From: Butyriboletus loyo | Lineage: Eukaryota; Basidiomycota; Agaricomycetes; Boletales; Boletaceae | Direction: 5' to 3' | Assembly (NCBI GenBank): GCA_038093515.1 | Contig: JBBPSI010000051.1 | Span: 62,001 to 126,000, forward strand | DNA: 64,000 nucleotides | Part shown: one piece after another, positions 34,610 through 45,488 of the stretch | Layout: each line of letters opens with the position of its first letter | Numbering within the stretch: the stretch's first letter is position 1 | The notes under the pieces: model-generated | The model's database searches: none | Told to the model about the DNA's origin: nothing | What the model saw: only the letters and a program-made list of their open reading frames with translations | Position numbers and translations under genes: made by a program

Positions 34610-37600
34610 AGCTTTGCTGGCAGCGAGCACCACCTTTTCCACTCCAGCTCGACAGGGGATGTGCGAGAGAACACACGTCCATGCATTCCCGTGCATAAAT
34701 AATCGTCGACATTGCATTGGACGCCATGTACATACTAGACAGGATACATACAGGCCATATACAGCTATGAAAGCAGGAACGGTCACGGTGCCTGACAATT
34801 GATGCACCCCATACATTCGTGTTCATTCAATTTTCCTGCGCGAAAACTTGGAACGACCAATCAGATCAGTTTAGTTCTTTCGATTGTTCGTGGCGGGTTC
34901 AGGAAATACGTACCAAGGTCACCACTGTACCATCTTCGAGCACATCTTTCCGCGGTACGAGCTCGTACCCGAACACTTTTGGTAGCAGAATACGCCATCC
35001 AGCCCAATAGCCGACTCCGACCAACATCACACCAATCCCAACGAGGCAGTACCTATCATTTACCACAGCATCATCAGTCCCAGGCTCAGCGCCCAACGTT
35101 CATCCTCGAAGTGGACGAGGGATGCGACGCACAAGTAATACGGAAGAGGAGGCGTGTCTCCGACCCCATTGGCAGGAGGCAGGAATGGTGCGGCGATAAC
35201 TGTCAAACGCTCTACGTAAGTCCCGTGCCAGGAACCCATGGCGAGAAACTGCACTCACGGAACACCGCTGCGACGAGATAGAACGCTGCTAGAGGCCACC
35301 AGACTGAGCAAACGTGCATTAGCCCCCGTCTCTTCAGCCCAAAATCTGCCTACCCTTGAATGGTCTGCGGATATCTGGCCTCTTCCAACGCAGCCAGAAC
35401 AGACCCTATAAGGGTTGCTGGATGAGCCAGCTTTGGAGCGAGGAAGGAGGTCAACTTACGATGACAACCAAGACGTTGACAATCTGACTAGGGTATCCTT
35501 CGACATCTAATATGAAAGGATACACGACCTTCACGGGTGGCCCCAGAATCACGATGACCTACGCTCGCGGTGCGATGAGTATATTCCTCACAGATGAGCA
35601 TAGGCGCGTACTCACCGAAGGGATCAAATGAATGATGAGCCCAGGTAAAGGTGACTTTCCTGTAGGCCAGTTTGACGCCCAGAACTTGTTACCGAATGGG
35701 AGAGGAATACCCTCCTTGGCGAGCTCTGTTGGAAGTGAGGCCACGTGCCAGATCGATTTAAACATGTACTTACCCTGGTTAACGCGGGCAGCAGCAAACG
35801 TCTATTCACGCTTATCAGTATCCACGCGAACAAGCAAAGTGAACACTTCATACGACGGTGACGACGTTCTAAGGCAACATTAGCACAGGGTACTCGAAAT
35901 ACGTCAACACTCACTCCTAGCGCACTGGATGGGTGAATTCAACCACCGGCAAGGTCAGCAAGCAAAGTTGATGCAGTCGGGAAAGAGGACGAGAACACAG
36001 GAACACAAATCGTACCTGAGAGCAACAAAGACACTCAACGCACGCTTCGCCGCCGTTCCGAACACTCGCTGAAAAAACAAGGCAGCCACAGTCACCCCAG
36101 AAGACTTGATCTGGGCCTATCACCAACAATAGCAATAGACGCATCGATCACCTCGGCAAACCACGCATGGAGAACGGACGTGGCCTACACACCTTGGTCG
36201 CTGCGCTAAAATACGCAATGTTCGCGAAGAGATAGAGCACGGCGCAGATACCCAATCCGAGGGGTCCGGCGATCTTGAGTGTCCGCACTGGATTTCGGAC
36301 ATTATTGAGCACATAGTTGACGTTTGACCAGCCGGCGTATGCGTTGAGGACTTTGAAGGTTGCTGTCGCATACTGCACATCGCTTTTGGCACCAGGCCTA
36401 TCGATGTAAGGTGGGAAACACGCACATCACCGCTGCTGTGAGAACTACCAGCGAATGCATTGACAAAGTTGACGTGAGGATCTGCGATGTGGGTTTTGCC
36501 TGCCAACACTGCCCAGCCTGTTATCACAATAAAGACAAGGATGATGATCTTGAAGGTAGTCAGCAACTGAGATCATATGATATTGTGTCGTTAGAAGGTA
36601 TGCAAGGACCGAAAAAACGGCTATATGCGCACGTTCATGATATATACACCAATGCGTGGCGTAAGACCGTGAAGAAGGGTCACAAAAATAATAACTGAGA
36701 TGATGTTTGACTAGTGTCTATGTTAGATGGGAGTTTCAAACGTACCAAGAAGAGCAATTCCACGTTCAGACCAAGTCGTTGCGACCCGTCCCGCCGAAAC
36801 AAGGATGCTATAGTGACGTTAGGACATGTGCCATCAGAAGATTCAACCAAGGGACTTACTTGCTCGCAAAGACCTGCCACCCAAGGTCAATGTCACCATA
36901 CACAGAACCACATCTAGCTTGGCACTTACAATGCATCCACTCGCAGTGAATCCAAGCAAGATCGCATTCGCAGCAAATATCACCGTGGCAAGGTATTTCG
37001 GTCTTTGATAGACGGCCTCCAGGTACACCTTTTCGCCGCCGCTCCGGGGAAACATGGTCCCAAATTCGAGCCAGATGAACAAGCCACAAAAGGAGAGAAC
37101 GAATCCGAGCACCCATAGCATGAGGGATGCTCCGACGGATCCTACCCCATTCAGAATCGAGGATGGCGTCGAGAAGATACCGGTACCGATGATACGTCCG
37201 ACGATGAGAAGTGTACATGAGGTAACGCCGAGATGACGACCAAGCCCTCCAGCAGCGTCTATGGAAAGCACTCGTTGAACGAAGACGAAGAGGAGCCGTA
37301 CAAGGAAGAATCAGCGCACCTTCCTCCAGGGAGAGTCCACTGGGGCCATCGGCGGGATTGACTTCCTGTATGGGATGCTTCTCACCAATATCATGATCCA
37401 AACTATTCTCGTCACCCTCTGTCTTCCGAAAATGCGTCCGCAGGCCTCCGGACATGATGGGGCCAATGGAGAAAGTTGAACCGTCTAGTTATGTGGTTAA
37501 GAGTGTCTCACAGATGGGGGTCCGAATTGCGGAAGGTTAACTGGCTTAAGTAGGCACTCATTGAGAAGTTTGGAATGACGCCTCAAAATGGATGCGAGGA

Positions 37601-37860
37601 TGATGCAAGACAAGATCAAAATGGCGCCGTGTCGCATGATCATGAAGTAATAAAGGCGATTCGAGGAAGCCAAATTTCGAACCCGGACTTCAAAACACGG
37701 TGGGAGTAACCAACTGAAGCAGATGCAAATGCCAGAGTGGACGTCTGGGACCGATTGCACCATTGCTTGCGAGGTACATCCGTCATGCAGTGACAGCTGT
37801 GATACCCTCACCAGCCTTGACCTTGCCCAGATCTCATCCCTCGACCTCAGACAGAAAGGC
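34610..37860 (-). repeat. permease segmental duplication, copy A
   Basis: This ~3.2 kb segment matches 39510-42625 in the same orientation, including the gene, ~290 bp downstream of its stop and ~280-400 bp upstream of its ATG. The left border is sharp, at the block beginning CTCGACAGG (34648). On the right the match runs past CTTCAAAACACGGTGGGAGTA (37690) and resumes after about 95 bp present only in this copy. Confidence 0.85.
34899..37455 (-). CDS. APC-superfamily amino acid permease, MUP1-like (copy A)
   Basis: This is a membrane transporter of the amino acid/polyamine/organocation superfamily, closest in pattern to fungal high-affinity methionine permeases. It has about a dozen short exons. 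After a hydrophilic N-terminus (37455-37316), exon 2 (from about 37275) has LGVTSCTLLIVGRIIGTGIF, the conserved helix-1 GTGIF motif, then WLEFGTMFPRSGGEKVYLE. Later exons give ILVSAGRVATTWSERGIALL, FVTLLHGLTPRIGVYIMN, VITGWAVLAGKTHI, and the block ending LFANIAYFSAATK. Then come FWASNWPTG, IPS, and a C-terminal stretch GYWAGWRILLPKVFGYELV. All segments are open with plausible splice signals, so the gene looks functional. The stop at 34899 follows VTLVRIS. Methionine specificity is inferred from the family only. Confidence 0.85.
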
Positions 37861-38680
37861 ACCCGCTGCCGGTAGCGCTAGACTCCGTCGAAAAGTCGAA
37901 CAATCCAAACAGCTGTTAGTAACTTCAACTATTAACCAATTAACAACTCATCCTAATGTTTGATCCAGTTTCTGCTTAATATCCCAAACCAAACCTGAAA
38001 CTTGGTGATCGGAAGACAGTCGGTGTTTTGATTCCGCTGTTAAAAACTGTAAGCTAGCAAACGGTCACGTGTTTTTTTTGCAACGCATAATTAGCCAATA
38101 AATTCATGCATTCGGCCAGAATCGCCATAGCACTTGCAAGGGGTTTGTGAGTGAGAAAATGAAGTAATCGAAAGGCGACTAAGGGAGGGAGTCTGGCAAT
38201 TAAGGGAATATTTTATAGCCAATCCTGAAAACGGGTGGCCTGGCTAGTGCCCGAAGGTGTCAAATGTCAAGAAATGCATCAGTGAAACGGTCATTGGTCG
38301 GAACCACCGGTTAGCAGTCTGTAGCGCTCGGCTACACTCGGTTAGCACCGGAAACCAGCAACTGTTTTACTGATGTGACAATGGTAACAAAGGCAAAGCG
38401 TGGTAAGTAACGGCGAAGGGGTACATATGAAACGCGTCCATAAGGTGTCTGTCCAAGTCCGGAGTGTCCGGTCTGTTTTTCCCGCGCTTAGTCCGTGGCA
38501 ACCCGGGTCCGTTGTGGTCCGGAATTTGAGTCCGGAGGGATTTTGACGGCACTTTCGGAATCTAAGACCCCTGACTTCCTTGTGTGCTGGGCATCCTCCA
38601 ATCACAAGTCAACGACAACTCTCAGAGCAATGTATTATGAGTTAGTCTAAGAATTGTATGTCATATTTTCAGTGCTCCTT
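37861..38680. other. intergenic between permease copies
   Basis: No gene is recognised. It is AT-rich around 37920-38110 and includes a T9 run. A short inverted motif around ACCACCGGTTAGCA / GGTTAGCACCGG lies at 38302-38352. An 87-codon minus ORF at 38342-38605 lacks family features. Confidence 0.45.
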
Positions 38681-38689
38681 GCCAAGATG

Positions 38690-39509
38690 TATGTGAAAAA
38701 CATGTACATCGTAACACTCTCTCAAAGACTTGCATAAACGTGGGCTCGATTGTTCATGCATTCATCGCAATGTGACCCGAGCTGGTCTGGTGAGTATAAG
38801 CTCTTATTTAGTAACAGCAGTGACGTCCTTTCGAACATGTTACCGCACGTTGGTGCAGATCTTGCAGGTATATTTTAACACCGAAAGGATCCAGACCTAT
38901 TCATTCAATCCGACGCACCATATTGTAACCCTATTCGAACTAACAAAATAGATAAGGAAGAAAAGCATTTCAACAAGGGAACTGTCGCATCTTCCACTTG
39001 TTCACAGGTTGAGGTTGATGGGAGTACTTGTAACCGAGGTAGATCACCCCGCTCTATATGAGTGATCAGCATCAGATCTCCTGCATTCAGCAAGTACGAC
39101 TTACATAGCGAAGGAGTCAACCATGCGACTGCCTTTTGTAAATTGTAATACAAACAGAGTATTCAGACAATACCCTGGTAGTTAGGATCTGCAGGAATCG
39201 AACAGTACAGTACTGACTGATCCAACGTGTTGTGCTTGAGAAATGTCGACTTGTGCGCGATCTGTGGGAAATCAATTTTACCCACCTTGGCAACCTTTCG
39301 CAACACTCAGCTGCCTGCGCGCCGAAGGTATCAACGCGGAATTTGATTTTACGCAGCTCGTACCCAACCATCGCAAGTTGGCCAGATACCAGTGGTGGAA
39401 CAATGTCATCAACACGGTCATTTACATGACCGTCAGTATATGCGGTTGTGAGTCGACTTAGGACCGATCAGCACGCCGTGATCCGCGTATATAGTGCATT
39501 CCACAAACT
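38690..39509 (-). repeat. rearranged hydrophobin-unit fragment
   Basis: 38750-39109 matches the 3' flank, exon 3 and intron 2 of the hydrophobin units (compare 44.86-45.13 kb). From 39110 the sequence instead matches the element that begins another part of the unit (compare 46.04-46.12 and 49.32-49.41 kb: TAGCGAAG, GGTCAACCA, GGATCTGCA). 39270-39500 then matches 49.62-49.86 kb in the unit. It is a deletion-fused unit lacking exons 1-2 and the promoter. Confidence 0.7.
39002..39109 (-). pseudogene. hydrophobin pseudogene, exon 3 and intron 2 only
   Basis: Exon 3 (39053-39002) is 52 bp, four bp longer than the 48 bp in intact copies. The frame is therefore shifted and the eighth cysteine lost, although the final TGA context is kept. 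Intron 2 retains its GTAAGTCG donor, but exon 2 is absent: the sequence switches to unrelated unit DNA at the exon 2/intron 2 border. Confidence 0.8.
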
Positions 39510-42500
39510 GCCATTGCAGCTCGACAGGGAATGCGCGAGAGCACACGTCCACGCATTCCCGTGCGTAAATAATCGTCGACATCGCATTGGAAGCCATGAT
39601 ACATACAGGCCATACAGGTATGAAAGAAGCAACGGTCACGGTGCCTGATAGTTGATGTATTCGAGGTATTCATTCAATTTTCTTGCGCGAAAACTTGAAC
39701 GACAAATCAGATCAGTTTAGTTCTTTCGATTGTTCGTGGTGGGTTCGGGGAATACGTACCAAGGTCACCACTGTGCCATCTTCGAGTACATCTTTCCGCG
39801 GTACGAGCTCGTACCCAAACACTTTTGGTAGCAGAATACGCCACCCAGCCCAATAGCCGACTCCGACCAACATCACACCAATCCCAACGAGGCAGTACCT
39901 GTCATTTGCCACAGCATCATCAGTCCCAGGCTCAGCGCCCAACGTTCATCCTCGAAGTGGACGAGGGATGCGACGCACAAGTAATACGGAAGAGGAGGCG
40001 TGTCTCCGACCCCATTGGCAGGAGGCAGGAATGGTGCGGCGATAACTGTCAAACGCTCTACGTAAGTCCCGTGCCAGGAACCCATGGCGAGAAACTGCAC
40101 TCACGGAACACCGCTGCGACGAGATAGAACGCTGCTAGAGGCCACCAGACTGAGCAAACGTGCATTAGCCCCCGTCTCTTCAGCCCAAAATCTGCCTACC
40201 CTTGAATGGTCTGCGGATATCTGGCCTCTTCCAACGCAACCAGAACAGACCCTATGCAAGGGTTACCGGACATGAGCCAGCTTTGTAGCGAGGAAGGAGG
40301 TCAACTTACGACGACAACGAAGAAGTTGATAATCTGACTAGGGTATCCTTCGACATCTAATATGAAAGGATACGCGACCTGCACGGGTGGCCCCAGAATC
40401 ACGATGACCTACGCTCGCAGTGCGATCAGTATATTCCTCACAGATGAGCATGAACGCGTAGTCACCGAAGGGATCAAATGAACGATGAGCCCAGGTAAAG
40501 GTGACTTTCCTGTAGGCCAGTTTGATGCCCAGAACTTATTACCGAATGGGAGAGGAATACCCTCCTTGGCGAGCTCTGTTGGAAGTGAGGCCACGTGCCA
40601 GATCGATTTAAGAATGACATGGGATGTCATATGTACATGTACTTACCCTGGTTAACGCGGGCAGCAGTAAACGTCTATTCATGCTTATGAGCATCCACGC
40701 GAACAGGCAAAGTGAACATCACATACGACGGTGACGACGTTCTAAGGCAACATTAGTACAGGGTACTCGAGGTGAAATACGTCAACACTCACTCCTAGCG
40801 CACTGGATCGGTGAATTCAACCATCAGCAAGGTCAACAAGCAAAGTCGATGCAGTCGGGAAAGAAGAGGAACACACGAATACAAAACGTACCTGAGAGCA
40901 ACAAAGACACTCAACGCACGCTCTGCCGCGGTCCCAAACACATTCTGGAAAAACAAAGCAGCCACAGTCACCCCAGAAGACTCAATCTGGGCCTATCACC
41001 AACAATAGACGCATCGATCACCTCGGCAAACCTTGCATGGAGAACGGACGTGGCCTACACACCTTGGTCGCTGCGCTAAAATACGCAATGTTGGCAAGGA
41101 TATAGAGAGTGGCACAGATACCCAATCCGAGGGGTCCGGCAATCATGAGCGTCCGCACCGGATTCCGAACGTTGTTGAGCACATAGTTGGCGTTTGACCA
41201 GCCGGTGTATGCATATAGCACTTTGTAAGTCGCAGTCGCATACTGTACATCGTCGTTGACACCAATGCCTATTCTCATTGGAAAACACTCACATCACCAC
41301 TGCTATGGGAACTACCAGCGAATGCATTGACAAAGTTGGCTTGGGGATTGGCGATGTGGGTTTTGCCTGATAACACCACCCAGCCTGTTATCACAATAAT
41401 GATAAGAATGATGATCTTGAAGATCGTCAGCAACTGAGAAACTGTATCGTTAAAAGGTATGCAGAGACCAAAAGTATGGCTATATCGCACGTTCATGAGA
41501 TATACGCCGGTGCGTGGCGCAAAAGCGTGAAGAAGCGTCACAAAAACGATCACTAAGAATGATGTTTGACCACTGCCCATGTTAACTACGAGCTTAAAGG
41601 GCACCTGCAAGACCAATGCCACGTTCAGACCAGGTCGTTGCGACCTTTCCCGCAGAAATGAGGATGCTAGAGCATGTTAGGACACACGCAGGGCATGAAA
41701 TTTAATGAAGCCGCTTACTTGCTTGCAAAGACCTACCGCCCGGGGTCAAGGGTGGTCAGACGCAACCACACACATCCAATTTCGCACTTACAATACACCC
41801 ACCCGCAGTGAATCCAAGCAAAATCGCATTCGCAGCAAATATCACCGTAGCAAGGTATTTCGGTCTTTGATAGACGGCCTCCAAGTACACCTTTTCGCCG
41901 CCGCTCCGGGGAAACATGGTCCCAAATTCGAGCCAGATGAACAAGCCACAAAAGGAGAGAACGAATCCGAGCACCCATAGCATGAGGGATGCTCCGACGG
42001 ATCCTACCCCATTCATAATCGAGGATGGTGTCGAGAAAATGCCGGTACCGATAATTTTACCGACGATGAGAAGGGTACATGAGGTAACGCCGAGATGACG
42101 GCCAAGCCCTCCAGCAGCGTCTACGGAAAGCACTCGTTGAACGAAGATGAACAGGAGCCGCACAAGGAAAAATCAACGCACCTTCCTCGAAGGAGAGTCC
42201 GCCAGGGCTGACATCGGCGGGGGTGACTTCCTGGGTGGTTTGCTTCTCATCGATATCATGATCCAAACTATCCTCGTCACCCTCTGTCTTCCGAAAACGC
42301 GTCCACAGGCTTCCGGACATGATGGGGCCAATGGAGAAAGTTGGACCCGCTGGCTATGTGGTTGAGAATGCAGGATTCGAATTTAGGAAGGGTAGCGGAC
42401 TTAAGTAGGCCCTCATCATTGAGAAATTTCTTAATGAGTGCGAGGATGATGGAAGACAAGATCAAAATGGCGTCGTGTCGCATGATCATCATGACGAAGT

Positions 42501-42625
42501 ACACTAATGGGGATTCGGGGAAGCCAAGTTTCGGGCGCGGACTTCAAAACACGGTGGGAGTAGTCAGCCGCAGCTGATGCGAACGCCAGAGGGATCCCTT
42601 GACCTCAGCCAGCGATGCATTCATC
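39510..42625 (-). repeat. permease segmental duplication, copy B
   Basis: This is a direct copy of 34610-37860 about 4.9 kb to the right. Its left border lies directly against hydrophobin-unit DNA: 39440-39518 matches the unit up to CTGCCATTG and then continues CAGCTCGACAGG as in copy A. On its right, at about 42610, hydrophobin-unit DNA resumes. Compared with copy A it has a ~95-bp deletion near its right end. Confidence 0.85.
39712..42320 (-). CDS. APC-superfamily amino acid permease, MUP1-like (copy B)
   Basis: This paralogue of the 34899-37455 gene has the same exon plan. The N-terminal exon (42320-42183) differs at many residues (MSGSLWTRFRKTEGDED start). The helix-1 exon reads LLIVGKIIGTGIFSTPSS. 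The later exons FVTLLHAFAPRTGVYLMN, VITGWVVLSGKTHIANP, and the block with YAYTGWSNANYVLNNV are all open. The C-terminal exon encodes the same GYWAGWRILLPKVFGYELV block but reads through the stop position of copy A to a stop at 39712, adding about ten residues. I found no clear disabling change. One splice region (around 40600-40660) carries extra bases relative to copy A, so function is likely but not certain. Confidence 0.78.
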
Positions 42626-42844
42626 TTTCATATCATCGCAATGTGACCGGCCCGTCTGGTGAGTATAAGCTCAGCTTCCCTCAGTGACATCCTTTCCAAC
42701 ACGTTACCGCCTGTTAGCGCGGATCTTGCAGGCACATTTTAACACCAACAGGACGACCCATTCATTCAATCCGAGACACCATAAACCCTATTCAAACTAA
42801 CAAAACACAGAAGGAAGAAAACATTTCGGCATGGGCACTCTTGC

Positions 42845-43170
42845 ATCTTCCACTTGTTCAGAGACCGAGGTTGGTCAGCCCGCATATAGAGCGGAGGAGA
42901 GTGATCAACATCCCTCGTACGTTCAGCAAACAAAGTTGACTTACGAAGCTATTGCCAGTGCAGCAGGCGGGCCGCTAGGTGCAGTCAGCTCTGCTACTGC
43001 CGATGACCTTGATCGGGTCAGCCGAGCCTGATGAGAGCTGGGATAGAGGGAAGGGTGATCCCGAGTAATCCGGTGAGCTCGGTGACCCTTGGGTCGGATT
43101 GTTACAGTGTGGACCATCGTTAGCGCAAAGCGTAAATGCATGAGGAGAAGGGAAATCTGACACTAAGGGC
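42845..43170 (-). pseudogene. hydrophobin pseudogene (minus strand)
   Basis: Remnants of exons 3 and 2 and a scrap of exon 1 are recognisable. The exon 2 acceptor has changed from TAG to TAA. An in-frame TGA lies where the fourth cysteine region should continue, and a TAG interrupts the fifth-cysteine region. Exon 3 has lost the last cysteine. Upstream it runs head-on into the plus-strand pseudogene. Confidence 0.8.
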
Positions 43171-43495
43171 CTGATTGCATCATTTCCCTTCTCGTCACGC
43201 TTTCGCAACGATGACGCAAACTGTAGCAAAACGACACGACGCTTACCGAGCACCTTGGAGAACTCAGTATCGCGCTTCCCGCCATTGTGGGTCTCGTCGG
43301 GCTCGGGTGTGACCTGATCACGGTCATCGGTGCGGGTAGCTGTACTTCGTGCACCCAGCAGCCAGTCTTGCACTGGCAATAGCTTCATACGTTGACCTTC
43401 TTTTCTGGACGTACGAGCGACTCTGATTGTTCACTTCTGCACAACAGGACGGGTTGTTCGACCTCGGCTGCTCTCCCGTCAACCTCAACTTGTGA
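43171..43495 (+). pseudogene. hydrophobin pseudogene (plus strand)
   Basis: Exon 2 is recognisable at about 43223-43390 (ending ATAGCTTC) and exon 3 at 43448-43495. A two-base deletion destroys the double-cysteine VCC motif and the frame. The intron 2 donor is AT instead of GT. Only the last few codons of exon 1 remain, and no promoter or signal peptide is left. Confidence 0.8.
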
Positions 43496-45018
43496 ACAAG
43501 TGAAAGATGCGACAGTGCCCATGTTGTCGCGGCGGCTCTGGAAATCTTTTCTATAATGAAATTTCTCTTTGCGTGGTTTGAATAGGGTGTGGTTGTGTAT
43601 TTTGTGCGTAAAAGAATGAGATCGAATGAATGGATCGTCCTCTGGTATCGGAATTTGCTTGAAAGAAATATATCGAAAGAGGCTCGGATCAGATCATTCT
43701 CTGTGGGCTGGTCACATTGCAATTGTAAAGATGTGAACGAATGAAAGATTGCGCGCACAGGTGCAGTGATATCGCAAAAGGAACATACACGTCGATGCGA
43801 TAGACTAGCTCATAATGCACGATGTAATAATGCATGGATCCTACACTCTCTTTCCTAAACCCAATGAAGGTCAAGGTTTTCCGTGGTCCCACTCGTATGC
43901 ATTACGAGCTAGTCCGTTTTTTTGCGTACTCTTGCCTCTCGCGCGGCAGAAGGAAGCAATTGAAACATCGTGATGATCGGTACGTCGATCGGGGTCTACT
44001 TGGGTTGGACATGAATAACTTACCTAGCGTACTGTTGTCAGCATATACCGCGAATTATGTAGAGGCATGCAGTGCAGTGTATGCAATACATCCCCGATGG
44101 GCAGTCCGCATTCCTGCAGAGATGTCGACGGTGTCCTTCAATGAAATTGGCCTTGTGCTGCTGCCAGTGGAAAGGTTTGCTCCACGATGAATGGGTGGAA
44201 ATTCCCTCACACATAGTCGTTGCAAGACCAGTTTATGGGATTGTGCAGTGACTAGTCTGATACATATTGAACACGAGCATTGTGGACCTCCGGGTGGAAC
44301 TTCGGTGCGCACCGGGTGCTTTTCGAATCTTGACTCCAAGAAAGCATGAAAACATATACATAGATCGTCAACAAAATTTACAGTGACAAGTAAATACCGA
44401 GTTTTGAGTTTATCTTGTGAGCAGATACTCCGACGAGTCCGACCTGTAGTTGAGACTCCGACTGAGAGCTTTGTGGCGACGCTGCCGGGCCATGGAAGCA
44501 CGCTGGCTCTCTCGCTGATAAGCAGCCTTCTCCCCACCCAAATCTACTCGCGGAGGTTCGCTGCCTTCTGGGTAGTGGTCAAGCCCCTTTGCGAGAGCTT
44601 TAACAGGCTCGAAACTGTCTACTGTCCTGTACGCGGCTCTGATCTTCAGAGAGGAGCGACGGACGGAGCCCACCTCGCACAGAGTCTAAGTTACCCTGAG
44701 CTCCCAACTTCGCGCTGAGTTCGCACAGCCACACCAGACGCTAATATCACTTCCATTTTGCGATGGCCCCGGTATGCAGAGTCGATCCGTCACTCGTTCA
44801 TGAGTATCTGTCTGGCGAGTATAATATAATCTGATCGTAACTCAGTGAGGTTCTTTCGAACGTTTCACCGCTGGTTCGCGCGGATCTTGCATGCATATTT
44901 TGACACCAACAGCACAACCTATTCATTCAATCCGAAACACCATAAACCCTATTCAAACTAACAAAATACGGAAGGAAGAAAACATTTCGACAAGTGCACT
45001 GTTGCATCTTCAACTTGT
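43496..45018. repeat. rearranged hydrophobin-unit flanks
   Basis: 43500-43700 corresponds to a hydrophobin 3' flank in plus orientation (compare 52.44-52.65 kb). 43700-44170 corresponds to blocks found at 50.35-50.75, 56.15-56.50 and 59.0-59.3 kb. 44200-44400 matches 53.09-53.31 kb. 44480-45010 matches 53.73-54.34 kb, ending in the 3' flank of the next hydrophobin. Within it, 43803-43913 is bounded by inverted ACTAGCTC-AATGC motifs. Confidence 0.65.
44410..44673 (-). pseudogene. remnant of a hydrophobin-linked ORF (copy 1)
   Basis: An 87-codon open stretch, rich in Ser, Arg and Lys, resembles the stretch at 53450-53950 on the same strand. Both contain a Gly-Gly-Glu-Lys-x-Ala/Ser-Tyr-Gln-Arg-Glu motif and a Ser-Leu-x-Ile-Arg-x-Ala-Tyr start-side motif. 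Similar DNA lies at 47.83-48.06 kb and, shorter, at 56.76-56.92 kb. No family is recognised. It may be a decayed neighbour gene co-duplicated with the hydrophobins. Confidence 0.35.
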
Positions 45019-45488
45019 TCACAGGCTGAGGTTGATGGGAGAGCAGCCGAGGTTGATCAGCCCACTCTATATGTGCGCAGGAGAGTGATGAGCATCCCTC
45101 GTACGTTCAGTAAACAAAGTCGACTTACGAAGCTATTGCCAGTGCAGCAGACGGTCTGCTGGGTGCACGTAGCACCGGTACCTGTACCGAGGCCCGTGAT
45201 CGGGCTACAGCCGAGCCCGACGAGACCCCCGATTGCAGGAAGTGCGATGCCGAGTAGTCCGGCGAGCTGGGTAACTGTTGGGTTGGATTGCTACAGTGTG
45301 GTTTATCGTCAGCGTAAAACGTGAAACCGTGAGCAGCAGGTAAATCTCACGCTCAGGGCTTGGTTGCAGCACGAGATCGACCCGGTGTCGCATGAGGAGG
45401 TCTGACGGGCTTCCATCGCGTGAGGCGCAGCGGCGGCGACGGCAGCGAGAGCAGCGATGGGGAGAACAGCAGAGAAGCGGATGAACAT
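45019..45488 (-). CDS. class I hydrophobin (copy 2)
   Basis: Exons 45488-45351, 45290-45129 and 45066-45019 give 115 aa with all eight cysteines. The leader is [20 protein letters not shown] and the propeptide-like linker ends MEARQTSS. Exon 2 begins [15 protein letters not shown]. Its middle reads [14 protein letters not shown], the version found in the copy at 60238, whereas its flanks and exon 1 are those of the copy at 48311. That mosaic suggests gene conversion. The core promoter is TATAAAAGG at 45583-45575 (minus). An upstream in-frame Met at 45575 lies on the TATA box, so the Met at 45488 is the start. Confidence 0.95.
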
